Origin: Streptomyces capitiformicae
Lineage (GTDB): Bacteria; Actinomycetota; Actinomycetes; Streptomycetales; Streptomycetaceae
DNA length: 64,000 bases
Direction of reading: 5' to 3'
Assembly (NCBI RefSeq): GCF_002214185.1
Contig: NZ_CP022161.1
Coordinates: forward strand, 10,423,486-10,487,485
Part shown: one piece after another, positions 17,501 to 28,588 of the stretch
Layout of the letters: each line of letters opens with the position of its first letter
Position numbering within the stretch: position 1 is the first letter of the stretch
Notes under the pieces: generated by a model
Databases searched by the model: none
What the model was told of the DNA's origin: nothing
Seen by the model: only the letters and a program-made list of their open reading frames with translations
Translations under genes and position numbers: made by a program

Positions 17501-20500
17501 TGTCGACGCGGACGGTACGGGCTGGGGTGAGGGCGCCGGTGTGCTGCTGGTGGAGCGGCTGTCCGACGCCGAGCGGCTCGGTCACCGGGTGCTGGCGGTG
17601 GTGCGGGGCAGCGCCGTCAACCAGGACGGCGCGAGCAACGGGCTGACGGCTCCCAATGGCCCGTCGCAGCAGCGCGTGATCCGGCAGGCCCTGGCCGTCG
17701 CCGGACTGTCCGCCGCCGACGTGGACGCCGTCGAGGCACACGGCACCGGGACCCGGCTCGGTGACCCCATCGAGGCGCAGGCCCTGCTGGCCACGTACGG
17801 ACAGGACCGTCCCGACGACCGGCCGCTGTGGCTGGGCTCCATCAAGTCGAACATCGGCCACACGCAGGCCGCCGCGGGTGTCGCCGGTGTCATCAAGATG
17901 GTGCAGGCGATGCGGCACGGCCGGCTGCCGGTCTCCCTGCACGTCGACGAGCCGACCGACCAGGTCGACTGGTCCACAGGTGCCGTCCGGGTCCTGACCG
18001 GGGCGCGGGAGTGGTCGGAGGTCGACCGCCCGCGCCGGGCGGGCATTTCCGCCTTCGGCGTCAGCGGCACCAACGCCCACATCATCATCGAACACGCGCC
18101 TGAACCCGGCACCTCGGACCGGCCTTCGATCCCCGATTTCGGGCTCGTCTCCGGGCCCGTCTCCTGGGTGGTGTCGGCGAAGAGCGAGGGTGCCCTGCGC
18201 GAGCAGGCCGCCCGGCTGCGTACCCACGTGGAGAGCGCCGCGGCGCACCCGGTGGACGTCGCCCACTCCCTTGCCGTCGGCCGACAGGCCTTCGAACACC
18301 GGGCCGTCGTCACCGGTGGTGACCGCGAGCGGCTGCTCGCCGGCCTCGCCGCGCTGGCGTCGGGCGAACCCGCCGCCGGTCTCGTACGCGGCTCGGTCGC
18401 ACCCGGCACGGAAGCCCCCCGCACGGTGTTCGTGTTCCCCGGCCAGGGTGCGCAGTGGCTCGGCATGGGCGCCGAACTCTATGACTCCTCCCCGGTGTTC
18501 GCCCAGCGGATCGACGAGTGCGCGACCGCCCTGGAGGCATGGGTCGATTGGCCGCTCCTTGGCGTACTGCGCGGCGAGGACGGAGCTCCGCCGCTCGACC
18601 GCCTCGACGTCCTGCAGCCCGCGCTGTGGGCCGTCATGGTGTCGCTGGCCGAGGTCTGGCGGGCGCACGGCGTCGAGCCGGACGCCGTGGTCGGCCACTC
18701 CCAGGGCGAGATCGCCGCCGCCGTGGTGGCGGGCGGCCTCTCGCTGGACGACGCCGCCCGTATCGTCACCCTGCGCAGCAGGATCCTCACCCGGCTGTCG
18801 GGTCACGGCAGCATGGCGTCGATCCGGCTGTCCGCCGACGAGGTACGTGAACTGCTCGCCGAGCGACCGGAGTTGGGCATCGCGGCGGTCAACGGCCCAC
18901 GTCACACCGTTATCACCGGGCCCGAAGGTGAACTGCTCCCGCTCGTCGCCGAGTTGACCGCGCGCAAGGTACGGGCCCGGCTGGTGCCCGCCGCCGCCGC
19001 GGGCCACTCGGTCCAGGTCGAGCCCTTCCGCGACGAACTGCTCGCCGGGCTCGCCGAGGTCGAGGGCCGGCCGGGCACGGTGCCCTTCTACTCCACCGTC
19101 ACCGGTGACCGCCAGGACCTGGCCACGCTGGACGCGGCCTACTGGTACCGCAACCTCCGTGAGCCGGTCGCCTTCGAACACGCCGTACGTACTCTGCTCG
19201 GCGCGGGCTACCAGGCGTTCGTCGAGATCGGCCCGCACCCCGTGCTGGCTCCCGGCCTCCAGGACATCGCCGAGGACGCGAACGCCCGTGCCGCCGTCCT
19301 GACCACGCTCCGCCGTGATCAGGGCGGGCTGTCCCGGATGCACACCGCGCTGGCCGAGGCGTACGTCCAGGGGATCGCAGTCGCCTGGGACACCACGTAC
19401 GACTCCGCGCACGCCTGCCGTGTGCCGCTGCCGACCTACGCCTTCCAGCGGGCGCGCTACTGGCCACGGCCCGCGGTCGTGGTGCCCGGCGCCGACGCCG
19501 GGACGAGCCCGGCCGACGCCCGGTTCTGGGAGGTCGTCGCCACCGCCGACACGGAAGCGCTCGCCGAGACCCTGGGCCTCGACGCCGGAGCCGAACGGTC
19601 CTGCCTCGACGCCGTGCTGCCCGCGCTGGCCTCCTGGCGGCGGCGCAGCCAGGACCGGTCCACCGTGGACGCCTGGCGCTACCGTGTGCGCTGGTCGCCG
19701 CTCGCGGCCGGGCCCGGTACGACACAGTCCGGGACGGTGTCCGGGACATGGCTGGTCGTCACCCCGGAGAACGGCGCCTGCGTGGACGCCGCTCACGAGG
19801 GCGCCCTCCGCGAAGGCGCCCTCCACGCAGAACTCGTCGCGGAACTCGTCGCGGGACTCGCCGGACACGCCGACCAGGATGCCGAGATCGTCCGGCTGGG
19901 TGTCCCGGCCGGTGCCGACCGGGCCGAACTGGCCGCCCGTCTGCGCGACATCGTTGCGGACCGGCCCCCGATAGCCGGCGTCGTATCGCTGCTGGCCCTC
20001 CAGGACGGCGACGGGCCGGCCGGTGTTCCGGTGGCTGTGAGCGCCACCCTCGCCCTGACCGTGGCACTCGGCGACGCCGACGTCGAGGCGCCCCTGTGGT
20101 GTCTGACCCGGGGCGCGGTCGCCGTGACCGGCGACGAACACATCACCGCCGCCGCGCAGTCCGCCGTCTGGGGCCTGGGACGGGCCGCGGCACTGGAGTA
20201 CCCGGGACGCTGGGGCGGGCTGATCGACCTGCCGGAGACGGTCGACGAACCGGCCCTCGGCCGACTCGCCGGAATCCTGGGCCGGGCCGCGGCCCCGGGC
20301 GACGAGGACCAGCTCGCCGTACGCCGCACAGGCATCCACGTACGACGGCTGAGCCACGCCGTCCCGGCCGCCGAGCCCGCGCGCCGCTGGCAGCCGTCCG
20401 GCACCGTCCTCGTCACCGGAGGTACCGGCGGAGTCGGTGCCCACGTCGCCCGCTGGCTGGCCCGTGGCGGTGCCGGGCACCTCGTGCTCACCAGCCGTCG

Positions 20501-23500
20501 GGGCGCCGAAGCCCCCGGCGCGGCGGACCTCAAGGCCGAACTGGAGGAGCTGGGCGTACGGGTCACCCTCGCCGCCCTCGATGTCGCCGACCGCGCCGCA
20601 CTGGACGCCCTGGTGGACGGGCTGCGGGCCGACGACGACGAGATCCGGGCCGTGCTGCACGCCGCCGGAGTCAGCCGGATGATCGCCCTCGCCGACACGG
20701 CGCCCGCCGACCTCGCCGGTCTGCTCGCCGCCAAGACCGCGGGCGCCGACCACCTGGACGCCGTCTTCGGCGACACCTCCCTCGACGCCTTCGTCCTGTT
20801 CTCCTCCTGCGCCGCCGTCTGGGGCGGCGCGGGCCAGGGCGCGTACTCCGCCGCCAACGCCTACCTGGACGGCGTCGCCGACCGCCGCCGCGCCCGGGGC
20901 CTGACCGCCACCTCCGTGGCCTGGGGTGGCTGGGCGGGCGGCGGAATGGCCGATGCCGAGGCCATGGAGTACATGCGCAAGCGCGGACTGCTGGAGATGG
21001 ACCCGGAGCTGGCGATCGCCGCGCTGCAACAGGCGCTCGACCTGGACGAGACCTCCGTGGCCGTCACCCACATGAACTGGGAGCGGTTCATCCCCTCGTT
21101 CACCTCGGCGAGGCCCAGCCCGCTGCTGAGCGAACTCCCCGAAGCCGTGAGGCTGTTCAGCCCGCCGGACGAGCCGGACCAGGCCGCCGACGGCCGGCCG
21201 GCCGGGAGCAACGCCCTGCGCGAGCGGCTGAACGGCCTCGCCGCGGGCGACCGGCTCGAAGCGCTGGTGTCGCTGGTACGTGCCCAGGCCGCCGCCGTGC
21301 TCGGGCACGCCTCCGCCGACGCCGTACCCGGCGAACGCGCCTTCCGGGACATCGGATTCGACTCGATCACCGCGGTGGAACTCCGCAACGCTCTGAACAC
21401 GGCGACCGGGCTCGTCCTGCCCGCCACCCTGGTCTTCGACCACCCCAGCCCCGAGGCGCTCGCCGCCTTCCTGCTCGACGAACTCCTCGGCCACACAAAC
21501 GAGTCGGGGTCCACCGCGGTACCGGCCCTGCGAGCGCCGGCCCTCGACGAACCCGTCGCCATCGTCGCCATGGCCTGCCACTACCCCGGCGGCATCACCG
21601 GCCCGGAGCAGTTGTGGCGGGTGGTCGCCGACGGCATCGACACGATCGAGCCGTTCCCCGTGGACAGGGGCTGGGACCTGGCCCCGGCGGGTGAGGGCGC
21701 CCGGCACACCAGCGAGGGCGGGTTCCTCACCGACGCGGCCGGTTTCGACGCTGCCTTCTTCGGTATCTCGCCGCGCGAGGCGCTGGCCATGGACCCGCAG
21801 CAGCGTCTGATGCTGCAGACCTCCTGGGAGGCGCTGGAACGGGCGGGCATCGACCCCACCGCACTGCGTGGCAGCCGTACCGGCGTGTTCGTCGGGGGCA
21901 GCGGCTCCGGGTACGGCCCGGCGGTCCAGATGTCGGGCGAGACGACCGAAGGACTGCTCACCGGCAGCGCGGGGAGCGTCCTGTCCGGCCGGATCGCCTA
22001 CACGCTGGGCCTGGAGGGTCCGGCGGTGACCGTGGACACCGCGTGCTCGTCGTCCCTGGTCGCGCTGCACCTCGCCGTACAGGCCCTGCGCGGCGGCGAG
22101 TGCGACCTCGCGCTCGCGGGCGGCACGACCGTCATGGCCACCCCGGACGCCTTCGTGGAGTTCTCCCGCCAGGGCGCCCTCTCGGGCGACGGCCGCTGCA
22201 AGGCGTTCGCCTCGGCGGCGGACGGCACCGGCTGGGGCGAGGGCGCCGGTGTCCTCCTCGTGGAACGGCTGTCCGACGCGCGGCGGCTCGGCCACCGCGT
22301 GCTGGCGGTGGTGCGGGGCAGCGCGGTCAACCAGGACGGCGCGAGCAACGGGCTCACCGCGCCCAACGGTCCCTCGCAGCAGCGGGTGATCCGTCAGGCG
22401 CTCGCCTCGGCGGGGCTCACGGCGGCCGAGGTGGACGCGGTCGAGGCGCACGGCACCGGCACCCGGCTCGGTGACCCGATCGAGGCGCAGGCCCTGCTGG
22501 CGACGTACGGCAAGGAGCGCGGCGCGGACCGGCCGCTCTGGCTCGGTTCCGTGAAGTCGAACATCGGCCACACACAGGCCGCCGCGGGCGTCGCCGGTGT
22601 GATCAAGATGATCCAGGCCATGCGCCACGAGACGCTGCCCGCGACCCTGCACGTCGACGAGCCCACCGACCAGGTCGACTGGTCGGCCGGAGCTGTCCGC
22701 CTGCTCACCGAGGCCCAGCCGTGGCCATGCGACGGTCACCCCCGCCGGGCGGGCGTCTCCGCCTTCGGCGTGAGTGGCACCAACGCCCACGTCATCATCG
22801 AACAGGCCCAGGAATTCGAGGAGTTCGAGACCGAGACCGAGGCCGGCGACGAGACCGGGCCCGAGGGCGACGCACCGGCCGTGTCGGCCGTGCCGACCGA
22901 TCCGACTGCGGCGACCGAGCCGACAGGCCCGTTGACGTGGGTGGTGTCGGCGAAGACGGAGCCCGCACTCCGCGCGCAGGCCCGGCAGTTGAGGGAACAT
23001 CTGCGCACCCGTCCCGACCTCGCCCCGATGGAACTGGCGTCCGCCCTGGCCACCGGCCGCACCGCCTTCACGCGGCGCGCGGCGGTGTTCGGCCATGACC
23101 GGGACGACCTGTTGAAGGGGCTCGCGGCCGTCGCGGACGGCACCGCCGCCGCCCACGTGGTCGAAGGCGTCGCGCGCACCGGCAAGACCGCGTTCCTGTT
23201 CACCGGACAGGGCGCCCAACGCCTCGGCATGGGGCAGGAGTTGTACGAGACCCACCCGGCCTACGCCGACGCGTTCGACGCCGTCCGCACGGAGCTGGAC
23301 CGCCATCTGGACCGCCCGCTGGCCGACGTCGTGTCCGATCCCCACGAACAGCCGGACGGTCTGCTCGCCCTCGACGAGACGCGGTACGCGCAGGCTGCCC
23401 TCTTCGCCGTGGAAGTCGCCCTGTACCGACTGCTGGAGTCCTGGGGACTGACCCCGGACTTCGTGATGGGTCACTCTCTGGGCGAGCTGTCCGCCGCCCA

Positions 23501-26500
23501 CGTCGCGGGCGTGCTCTCCCTGCCCGACGCCTGCGCTCTGGTCGCCGCCAGAGGGCGGCTGATGCAGGCCCTGCCCGCGGGCGGTGCGATGGCCGCGATC
23601 CAGGCGACGGAGGACGAGGTCGTACAGCTCCTGGAGCCGGCGGAGGTCACCGTCGCCGCCGTCAACGGCCCCGACTCCACCGTCGTGTCCGGCGACGAGG
23701 AAGCCGTCGAACGCGTCGTCGCGCACTTCAAGGAGCAGGGGCGCAAGACCCGTCGGCTCCGGGTGTCGCACGCCTTCCACTCCCACCGTATGGACCCGAT
23801 GCTCGACGAATTCCGGTGCATGGCAGCGGAGTTGACCTACAACACGCCGATGGTGCCGGTCGTCTCCAACATCACCGGACGCCCGGCCGAGCCGGACGAC
23901 ATCGCCTCCGCCGACTACTGGGTACGGCACGTCCGAGAGCCCGTCCGGTTCCTCGACGGTGTGCGCTCCCTGGCCGAACTGGGCGTGACCCGCTTCCTCG
24001 AAGTGGGCCCCGACGGGGTGCTGAGCGCCCTTGTGCCCGAATGTCTCCCCGCCCGGACCGACGAGACGGCGCCGACCACCCCGGCGGTGGTCGCGGCCCT
24101 GCGCGCCGACCGGCCGGAGGCCCGTACGCTCGTCGCCGCCGTCGCCACGCTGTACGTCAACGGCGTCGCCCCCAAGTGGCCCGCGCTGTACGGCGAAAGC
24201 AGCGCCCACCGGGTCGACCTGCCGACCTACGCCTTCCAGAACCGACGCTACTGGCCACGGGCCGTACTGGTCGACGGAGAGCCCGGCGTGCTCGGTCAGG
24301 AACGGGCCGAACACCCCTTCCTGCGCGCGATGGTGCGGCTGCCCGAATCCGGCGGCACCCTGTTCACGGGCAGCCTCTCGCTCCGCACGCACCCGTGGCT
24401 CGGCGACCACACCGAACACGGCGTCGTCGTCATCCCCGCGAGCCTCTTCCTGGAACTCGCCCTCTGGGCAGGCCACCGGCTCGGCCACAACCACCTCGAA
24501 GAACTCACCTTCCAGGCGCCGTTGGCCCTGCCCGAACAGGGCGCGCTCGCACTGCGGGTCGTGGTGTCCGACGCGGCCGAGCCCACGGTGACCGTCCACA
24601 CCCGGCCGCAGGACGCCGCCGACGACGATCCGTGGACCCGGCACGCCACCGGCACGCTCACCTCGACCCCGGCCGCCCCGGCGGACGGCGGCCTCGCGGT
24701 GTGGCCGCCGGCAGGCGCCCTGCCGGTGTCCGTGACGGACGTGCACGACCGCATGGCCCGCACCGGCTTCGACTACGGCCCCGCCTTCCAGGGCCTGCGC
24801 AGGGTGTGGGAGCGGGACGGCGCGATCTACGCCGAGGTCGGCCCGGAGCCGCGACACACCCCGGACGCCGAGCGGTTCGGCCTCCATCCGGCGCTCCTGG
24901 ACGCCGCGCTGCAACCGCTCGGCCTCGGCACCCTCGACGGCACCGGACACGACCGGTTCCTGTTCGCGCTGCGCGGAGCCACCCTCCATGTCCCCGGTGG
25001 ATCCGCCCTGCGCGTCCGGCTGGACCCCGCCGGCGGCGCGGGCGGCGGACTCTCGCTGACGGCCGCGGACGCCACAGGACAGCCGGTGCTCTCCATCGCG
25101 TCGCTCACCCTGCGTGCCGCACCGGGCGCGACCGCGACACCCCTGTACCGGCTGGACTGGACGCCGGTACCGTCCGCCGAGGCGGAGACCGGTTCGGATA
25201 GGGAGACCGGTACGGCTGCCGAGACAGGTGGGTACGTGTGGCTGGCGGACCCCGATGACACGACGGCCGGCCCGGACCGCGCCGACCACCGGGACCCGGG
25301 GGCCCTGTTGACGGCTCTCGACACCGGCACACCGGCACCCGACGCACTCCTCGTCCCCTTCGCGCCGGGCCACGGAGAAGCGGCCGAACTCGCCGCCCAG
25401 GCCCGCTCGGCGGTCGACCGCGTGACAGATCTGATCGGATCCTGGCGCTCCGACGAACGTCTGCGCGGCTCCCGCCTCGTCGTCGTCACCCGAGGCGCGG
25501 CGACCCCGGACCCGGTCAGCGCGCCGGACCCGGTCGGTGCCGCCGTATGGGCGGTCGTCCGCTCGGAACAGGCCGCCGACCCCGGCCGCCTCACCCTCCT
25601 GGACCTGGACCCGGACGCCGATATCCCGACGGTCGAGCGGCTCGCCCGGTGCCTGGGCACGGGCGAACCCCAACTGGCCCTGCACGGTGACGAGATGCTC
25701 GCCCCCCGGCTGGCCAGGATCGCGCCGGGCACGGCAGACACCCGCCCGGCCACCGGCCGCCCCACCGAGGGCACGGTCCTGGTCACCGGCGGCCACGCGG
25801 ACCCGGCAGCCGTACGACCGGCCTTCGGCCCGGCCGTCACGGTCGAGGCCTGCGAGGTCACGGCCCTGGCGGCAACCCGCGACGCACTGCCCGCCGACCG
25901 TCCCCTGACCGCCGTCATGCACACGGTGGACGCCCGCGGTACCGACGACCCGGACGCGCTGGCCCGCACCCTGGCCACGCTGGTCGAACTGGAGGAAGCG
26001 CTCAACCACCGCTCCGCCACAGTCGAGTTGGTGTTGTTCGCCTCGGCCTCGGCCACCCTCGGGGCGCCCGGCAGCGCCGAGTACGCGGCGGCCCACGCCT
26101 TCGCCGACGCCCTCGTACACCGGCGCAGGGACCGTGGCCTCCCCGCCCGCACCCTGGCCTGGGCGCGCCCGCCACAGGACAGCGACGTAGAGGCCGCCCT
26201 GGCGGTCGAAGCGCCCCTGGTCCTGGCACTCGGCGCGGACAGCGCGCCCCATTCGCCGCTGTGGCGCACGGGATCCCCCCGCCGCCCCGCACCCGTGACC
26301 GCTACGACCGCTACGACCGCTACGACCGCTACGACCGCTACGACCGGTACGAGCGAGGCGAGCGAGGCCATGGAAGCCGCCGCGGACACCCCGGGCGGAC
26401 GACTGGCCCGCCTGTCCGCGCCCGAACAGGAACGCTTCCTGACGAACGTCGTACGCACCCACGTGGCCGCGGTCCTCGGTCACGAGTCGGCCGACGAGAT

Positions 26501-28061
26501 CGACGTGTACCAGGAGTTCCACGAACTCGGCTTCACGTCCCTGAGCGCGGTGGAACTCCGCGACCGGCTCAACGAGGCGACCGGACTCCGCCTCCCCGCC
26601 ACCCTGGTCTTCGACCACCCGACCCCGGCAGTCCTCGTCCGCTCGCTGCGCGCTCAACTGCTCCCCGAGGAACAGGCCGCACCGCTCAGGCCGGCCCTCA
26701 CGGCGAACGTCGACAGCGGCGAGCCGATCGCCATCGTCGGGATGAGCTGCCACTACCCCGGCGGTGTCGCGAACCCCGAGGACCTCTGGCAGATGGTCAT
26801 GGAGCGCCGCGCCGCGGTGTCCGACTTCCCCGCCGACCGGGGCTGGGACAGCGACGCGCTGTACGACCCGGACCCCAATGCGCAGGGCAAGATCTACACC
26901 CGGCTCGGCAGCTTCCTGTACGAGGCGGGTCAGTTCGACGCGGGCTTCTTCGGCATCTCGCCGCGTGAGGCCATGGCCATGGACTCGCAGCAGCGGCTGC
27001 TCCTCGAAACCTGCTGGGAGGCGTTCGAACAGGCCGGTATCGACCCGAAGACGGCGCGGGGCAGCCAGACCGGTGTCTTCGCGGGTGTGACCTACCACGA
27101 CTACCAGACGGCGCTCGCGTACTCCGACGAGAACGTCGAGGGTCTGATCGGCACGGGCATCTCGCCCAGCGTCCTGTCGGGCCGGATCGCCTACACCTTC
27201 GGCCTGGAGGGGCCGGCGGTGACCGTGGACACGGCGTGCTCGTCCTCCATGGTCGCCCTGCACATGGCGATCCAGGCGCTGCGGACCGGTGAGTGCGACA
27301 TGGCCCTGGCCGGCGGCGTGACGGTCATGTCCACCCCGGGCGCGTTCATCGAGTTCTCGCGGCAGCGGGGGCTGGCGGTGGACGGCCGCTGCAAGGCGTT
27401 CTCCGTCGACGCGGACGGTACGGGCTGGGGCGAGGGCGTGGGCGTACTGCTGGTGGAACGGCTGTCCGACGCCCAGCGACAGGGCCACCAGGTCCTGGCG
27501 GTGGTGCGGGGCAGTGCGATCAACCAGGACGGCGCGAGCAACGGGCTCACCGCGCCGAACGGTCCCTCGCAGCAGCGGGTGATCCGTCAGGCGCTCGCCT
27601 CGGCGGGGCTGACGGCGGCAGATGTGGACGCGGTCGAGGCACACGGCACGGGCACCAGGCTCGGCGACCCGATCGAGGCCCAGGCCATCCTCGGCACATA
27701 CGGCCAGGAACGGTCCACGGACCAGCCGCTGTGGCTCGGCTCGCTGAAGTCCAACATCGGGCACACCCAGGCGGCGGCGGGCGTCGGGGGCATCATCAAG
27801 ATGGTGCAGGCCATGCGCCACGGCGTACTGCCCGCCACTCTCCACGCGGAAGAGCCGACGGATCAGGTCGACTGGTCCAGCGGTGCCGTGGAACTGCTCA
27901 CCGAGGCCCGTTCCTGGCCCCGGAACGGCCACCCCCGCCGCGCGGGCGTCTCCGCCTTCGGCGCAAGCGGTACGAACGCGCACGTGATCCTTGAGGAGGT
28001 GCCGGTTCCTGAGCCGACTCCCGAGCCTGTTCCCGGTGTTGAGGTGTCTCGATGGTGGTGA
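14481..28061 (+). CDS. Modular type I polyketide synthase, truncated at both ends
   Basis: One uninterrupted frame of 4,526 codons; PKS similarity starts near 14573 (codon ~31), inside an acyltransferase, and there is no credible start codon or docking domain. Order: AT' (30-155), KR (390-590), ACP (Ser722), KS (Cys952), AT (1315-1660), KR (1975-2160), ACP (Ser2295), KS (Cys2522), AT (2900-3265), DH (His3310, Asp3474), degenerate KR (3765-3910), ACP (Ser4020), KS (Cys4253) and a 25-residue tail ending in TGA. No thioesterase, no following AT. The 5' junction is an IS5 scrap, the 3' end meets a decayed methyltransferase. Module by module it would extend and reduce an acyl chain, but it cannot work alone. 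The long intact frame suggests recent truncation. Confidence 0.93.
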   Translation: MDDLVGSVVPPGGEVVVGGALLRQVVREARLAVVSTLSGGVAGAEFCTPEYWVRQVREAVRFADAVQYLAGEGVSTFLEVGPDAALSPMAARCLDDGAGVVVPLQRREQDQTVTALRALAELFVQGTPVDWTKTLPGTSPRQVPLPTYAFQHERYWLASPNRRPATDGWRYRAVWRPARIRSGERLSGRWLAVIPAGTAEQADVRTVLAALNAAEAEVVPVEVGADADRNTLAGRLREVAEGVVGVVALPVSSDGGTATGVPVAVTATLTLVQALGDAGIQARLWCVTQGAVAVGGSGEEAATVAQAGVWGLGRVVALEYPERWGGLVDLPAATAGTAERSEADGALTAGRLIGILAGAAGAEDQLAVRAAGVFARRLVAAPAVTAPEPVWRSDGTVLVTGGTGGLGTEVARRLASEGVEHLLLVSRRGPSSPGAAELADELETLGSRVTMVACDVSDRSALAEVLAGIPAEFPLRGVVHTAGVLDDGVVEALTPERFAGVWAAKVDAAVHLDELTAELPEPLALFAAFSSASASWGGDGQGNYAAANAALEALVEQRRARGLVGSCVAWGPWAGSGMATDEAVASRVRRAGVQPMDPARALTEFGRVIAADEGVLTVADVDWNRFLPLFTGTRPSTLFDEIEIEAERIRARTGADLARSGHGNDTPASAGPLRTRLALLSEAEQRGVLLGIVRDQAAAVLGHASAETVVPGRAFKELGFDSLTAVQFRNRLGAETGLALAPSLVFDHPTPLALVQHLWAELSGTLDAAAQLPLWTGPSTDDPVVIVGMGCRFPGGVASPEELWELLASGTDAVTGFPADRGWEQAYDMDPRVSGTDYTRYGAFITDPAAFDAGFFGISPREAMAMDPQQRLLLETCWEALEDAGIDPASLRGGRGGVFMGTNGQDYASLLLKTPEPAEGYLGTGNAASVMSGRIAYTLGLEGPAVTVDTACSASLVALHLAVQALRSGECDVALAGGATVMSTPGVFIESTQQGALSPGGRCKAFSVDADGTGWGEGAGVLLVERLSDAERLGHRVLAVVRGSAVNQDGASNGLTAPNGPSQQRVIRQALAVAGLSAADVDAVEAHGTGTRLGDPIEAQALLATYGQDRPDDRPLWLGSIKSNIGHTQAAAGVAGVIKMVQAMRHGRLPVSLHVDEPTDQVDWSTGAVRVLTGAREWSEVDRPRRAGISAFGVSGTNAHIIIEHAPEPGTSDRPSIPDFGLVSGPVSWVVSAKSEGALREQAARLRTHVESAAAHPVDVAHSLAVGRQAFEHRAVVTGGDRERLLAGLAALASGEPAAGLVRGSVAPGTEAPRTVFVFPGQGAQWLGMGAELYDSSPVFAQRIDECATALEAWVDWPLLGVLRGEDGAPPLDRLDVLQPALWAVMVSLAEVWRAHGVEPDAVVGHSQGEIAAAVVAGGLSLDDAARIVTLRSRILTRLSGHGSMASIRLSADEVRELLAERPELGIAAVNGPRHTVITGPEGELLPLVAELTARKVRARLVPAAAAGHSVQVEPFRDELLAGLAEVEGRPGTVPFYSTVTGDRQDLATLDAAYWYRNLREPVAFEHAVRTLLGAGYQAFVEIGPHPVLAPGLQDIAEDANARAAVLTTLRRDQGGLSRMHTALAEAYVQGIAVAWDTTYDSAHACRVPLPTYAFQRARYWPRPAVVVPGADAGTSPADARFWEVVATADTEALAETLGLDAGAERSCLDAVLPALASWRRRSQDRSTVDAWRYRVRWSPLAAGPGTTQSGTVSGTWLVVTPENGACVDAAHEGALREGALHAELVAELVAGLAGHADQDAEIVRLGVPAGADRAELAARLRDIVADRPPIAGVVSLLALQDGDGPAGVPVAVSATLALTVALGDADVEAPLWCLTRGAVAVTGDEHITAAAQSAVWGLGRAAALEYPGRWGGLIDLPETVDEPALGRLAGILGRAAAPGDEDQLAVRRTGIHVRRLSHAVPAAEPARRWQPSGTVLVTGGTGGVGAHVARWLARGGAGHLVLTSRRGAEAPGAADLKAELEELGVRVTLAALDVADRAALDALVDGLRADDDEIRAVLHAAGVSRMIALADTAPADLAGLLAAKTAGADHLDAVFGDTSLDAFVLFSSCAAVWGGAGQGAYSAANAYLDGVADRRRARGLTATSVAWGGWAGGGMADAEAMEYMRKRGLLEMDPELAIAALQQALDLDETSVAVTHMNWERFIPSFTSARPSPLLSELPEAVRLFSPPDEPDQAADGRPAGSNALRERLNGLAAGDRLEALVSLVRAQAAAVLGHASADAVPGERAFRDIGFDSITAVELRNALNTATGLVLPATLVFDHPSPEALAAFLLDELLGHTNESGSTAVPALRAPALDEPVAIVAMACHYPGGITGPEQLWRVVADGIDTIEPFPVDRGWDLAPAGEGARHTSEGGFLTDAAGFDAAFFGISPREALAMDPQQRLMLQTSWEALERAGIDPTALRGSRTGVFVGGSGSGYGPAVQMSGETTEGLLTGSAGSVLSGRIAYTLGLEGPAVTVDTACSSSLVALHLAVQALRGGECDLALAGGTTVMATPDAFVEFSRQGALSGDGRCKAFASAADGTGWGEGAGVLLVERLSDARRLGHRVLAVVRGSAVNQDGASNGLTAPNGPSQQRVIRQALASAGLTAAEVDAVEAHGTGTRLGDPIEAQALLATYGKERGADRPLWLGSVKSNIGHTQAAAGVAGVIKMIQAMRHETLPATLHVDEPTDQVDWSAGAVRLLTEAQPWPCDGHPRRAGVSAFGVSGTNAHVIIEQAQEFEEFETETEAGDETGPEGDAPAVSAVPTDPTAATEPTGPLTWVVSAKTEPALRAQARQLREHLRTRPDLAPMELASALATGRTAFTRRAAVFGHDRDDLLKGLAAVADGTAAAHVVEGVARTGKTAFLFTGQGAQRLGMGQELYETHPAYADAFDAVRTELDRHLDRPLADVVSDPHEQPDGLLALDETRYAQAALFAVEVALYRLLESWGLTPDFVMGHSLGELSAAHVAGVLSLPDACALVAARGRLMQALPAGGAMAAIQATEDEVVQLLEPAEVTVAAVNGPDSTVVSGDEEAVERVVAHFKEQGRKTRRLRVSHAFHSHRMDPMLDEFRCMAAELTYNTPMVPVVSNITGRPAEPDDIASADYWVRHVREPVRFLDGVRSLAELGVTRFLEVGPDGVLSALVPECLPARTDETAPTTPAVVAALRADRPEARTLVAAVATLYVNGVAPKWPALYGESSAHRVDLPTYAFQNRRYWPRAVLVDGEPGVLGQERAEHPFLRAMVRLPESGGTLFTGSLSLRTHPWLGDHTEHGVVVIPASLFLELALWAGHRLGHNHLEELTFQAPLALPEQGALALRVVVSDAAEPTVTVHTRPQDAADDDPWTRHATGTLTSTPAAPADGGLAVWPPAGALPVSVTDVHDRMARTGFDYGPAFQGLRRVWERDGAIYAEVGPEPRHTPDAERFGLHPALLDAALQPLGLGTLDGTGHDRFLFALRGATLHVPGGSALRVRLDPAGGAGGGLSLTAADATGQPVLSIASLTLRAAPGATATPLYRLDWTPVPSAEAETGSDRETGTAAETGGYVWLADPDDTTAGPDRADHRDPGALLTALDTGTPAPDALLVPFAPGHGEAAELAAQARSAVDRVTDLIGSWRSDERLRGSRLVVVTRGAATPDPVSAPDPVGAAVWAVVRSEQAADPGRLTLLDLDPDADIPTVERLARCLGTGEPQLALHGDEMLAPRLARIAPGTADTRPATGRPTEGTVLVTGGHADPAAVRPAFGPAVTVEACEVTALAATRDALPADRPLTAVMHTVDARGTDDPDALARTLATLVELEEALNHRSATVELVLFASASATLGAPGSAEYAAAHAFADALVHRRRDRGLPARTLAWARPPQDSDVEAALAVEAPLVLALGADSAPHSPLWRTGSPRRPAPVTATTATTATTATTATTGTSEASEAMEAAADTPGGRLARLSAPEQERFLTNVVRTHVAAVLGHESADEIDVYQEFHELGFTSLSAVELRDRLNEATGLRLPATLVFDHPTPAVLVRSLRAQLLPEEQAAPLRPALTANVDSGEPIAIVGMSCHYPGGVANPEDLWQMVMERRAAVSDFPADRGWDSDALYDPDPNAQGKIYTRLGSFLYEAGQFDAGFFGISPREAMAMDSQQRLLLETCWEAFEQAGIDPKTARGSQTGVFAGVTYHDYQTALAYSDENVEGLIGTGISPSVLSGRIAYTFGLEGPAVTVDTACSSSMVALHMAIQALRTGECDMALAGGVTVMSTPGAFIEFSRQRGLAVDGRCKAFSVDADGTGWGEGVGVLLVERLSDAQRQGHQVLAVVRGSAINQDGASNGLTAPNGPSQQRVIRQALASAGLTAADVDAVEAHGTGTRLGDPIEAQAILGTYGQERSTDQPLWLGSLKSNIGHTQAAAGVGGIIKMVQAMRHGVLPATLHAEEPTDQVDWSSGAVELLTEARSWPRNGHPRRAGVSAFGASGTNAHVILEEVPVPEPTPEPVPGVEVSRWW
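14573..16775 (+). other. PKS module A: partial AT - KR - ACP
   Basis: The AT remnant begins at VVSTLSGGV and keeps [27 protein letters not shown] and the closing [14 protein letters not shown]. The KR has TGGTGGLG for NADPH, the [11 protein letters not shown] segment (LDD at about residue 485, a B-type hallmark), and catalytic Ser and Tyr544 ([17 protein letters not shown]). A Trp at position 536, eight before the Tyr, is more usual in A-type KRs, but LDD is the stronger marker. The ACP carries [11 protein letters not shown] with Ser722. It should deliver a D-configured beta-hydroxy intermediate if the gene were whole. Confidence 0.8.
16825..21490 (+). other. PKS module B: KS - AT - KR - ACP
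   Basis: KS with DTACSAS (Cys952; the usual third Ser is Ala), EAHGTGT and KSNIGH. AT with VFPGQGAQW and GHSQGE (Ser1407), the class seen in branched-extender ATs, but the specificity loop reads AAGH (1506-1509) instead of YASH or HAFH. KR with TGGTGGVG, no LDD, Trp2114 eight before Tyr2122 and Gln rather than His five after the Trp: an A1-type signature. ACP with [11 protein letters not shown] (Ser2295). There is no DH or ER, so the product would be an L-configured beta-hydroxy acyl chain. Confidence 0.85.
21540..26670 (+). other. PKS module C: KS - AT - DH - degenerate KR - ACP
   Basis: KS with DTACSSS (Cys2522). AT with GHSLGE and the malonyl-type loop HAFH (3097-3100). DH with H-x3-G-x4-P in [11 protein letters not shown] (His3310), YGPAFQGL and LLDAALQP (Asp3474); the usual Gly after the Pro is Ala. 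The following KR is short; its NADPH loop reads GGHADPAA in place of GGTGxxG, and the AAANA Asn after the catalytic Tyr3868 is His3872. It is therefore predicted inactive. A 9-bp tandem repeat encodes a Thr/Ala linker before the ACP, whose motif is [11 protein letters not shown] (Ser4020; Asp before Ser replaced by Thr). Confidence 0.82.
26297..26350 (+). repeat. 9-bp tandem repeat inside the PKS
   Basis: Five perfect copies of GACCGCTAC plus a sixth with one change (GACCGGTAC). In the PKS frame it encodes a Thr/Ala-rich stretch between the degenerate KR and ACP of module C. Because the unit is a multiple of three, copy-number change would alter only linker length. Confidence 0.9.
26716..28061 (+). 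other. PKS module D: KS only, then truncation
   Basis: A complete ketosynthase: [32 protein letters not shown] (Asp-Ser in place of the usual Asp-Pro), DTACSSS (Cys4253), [15 protein letters not shown] and [10 protein letters not shown]. The frame then enters a Pro/Glu-rich linker and stops at 28061 where an AT domain would begin. Confidence 0.88.
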
Positions 28062-28386
28062 GTTCGCGGATCCCGGAGACGACCGACGCGGTCAAGGACG
28101 CATTCTGCTCAGCCACCCCGAACCCCCACGCCGGCATCCGCAGCGCTTACCACCTCGCCGACGCGGGATTCACCGACATCGAGGTCGTTCCGTCCTGGCG
28201 TCCCTGAACGACCACGCGTCCGCCTTCGGCCTGGTACTGGAGCCGGCCCTGACGGCAGCTCTCGCCCAAGGCGCCGTCAGCGAGGAGGCGGCTGGCGCTG
28301 TGGAAGGACGACCTCGGCCATCTCTCCCGCCGGAACGCCTTCACCGCCACGGCGACCTTCTTCATCACCACGGCCGCCGCAGATAA
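28052..28386 (+). pseudogene. SAM-dependent methyltransferase remnant
   Basis: Two frames hold fragments of a class I methyltransferase C-terminus. From ATG 28052: ETTDAVKDAFCSATPNPHAG, then YHLADAGFTDIEVVPSW and a stop at 28205-28207. In other frames: LASLNDHASAFGLVLEPALT, AQGAVSEEAAG, then LWKDDLGHLSRRNAFTATATF and FITTAAA. The ladAGF-x-D-I/V-x-V block and the final F-x-A-x-x-x-F strand are typical of polyketide-associated methyltransferases. At least two frameshifts and the loss of the SAM-binding N-terminus make it non-functional. It overlaps the last codons of the PKS frame. Confidence 0.55.
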
Positions 28387-28588
28387 CGTCGCAGGGTCTG
28401 GTACACGCCGTGGACACGGGAGTAGGGATACACGGCGCCAGGTACGGGGAGTCCACGGCGCGGGCAGGGGCAGCGCAGGGCATCGGCGAGACGGCCTCGG
28501 TGTCGAGGACGGAGAGGCTGCTCTTGCTGCCTGTGCTCCCCGACCCACCCGTACTCCGCGTCGACCTCAGCCTTCTGCGCGGGACCGG

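Noticed and set aside
16896..27983. A 3,695-codon open frame on the minus strand opposite the PKS
   Set aside because: It mirrors the PKS codons in a GC-rich frame, has Arg/Gly/Val-rich low-complexity composition and no family motifs; the plus strand encodes complete PKS domains.
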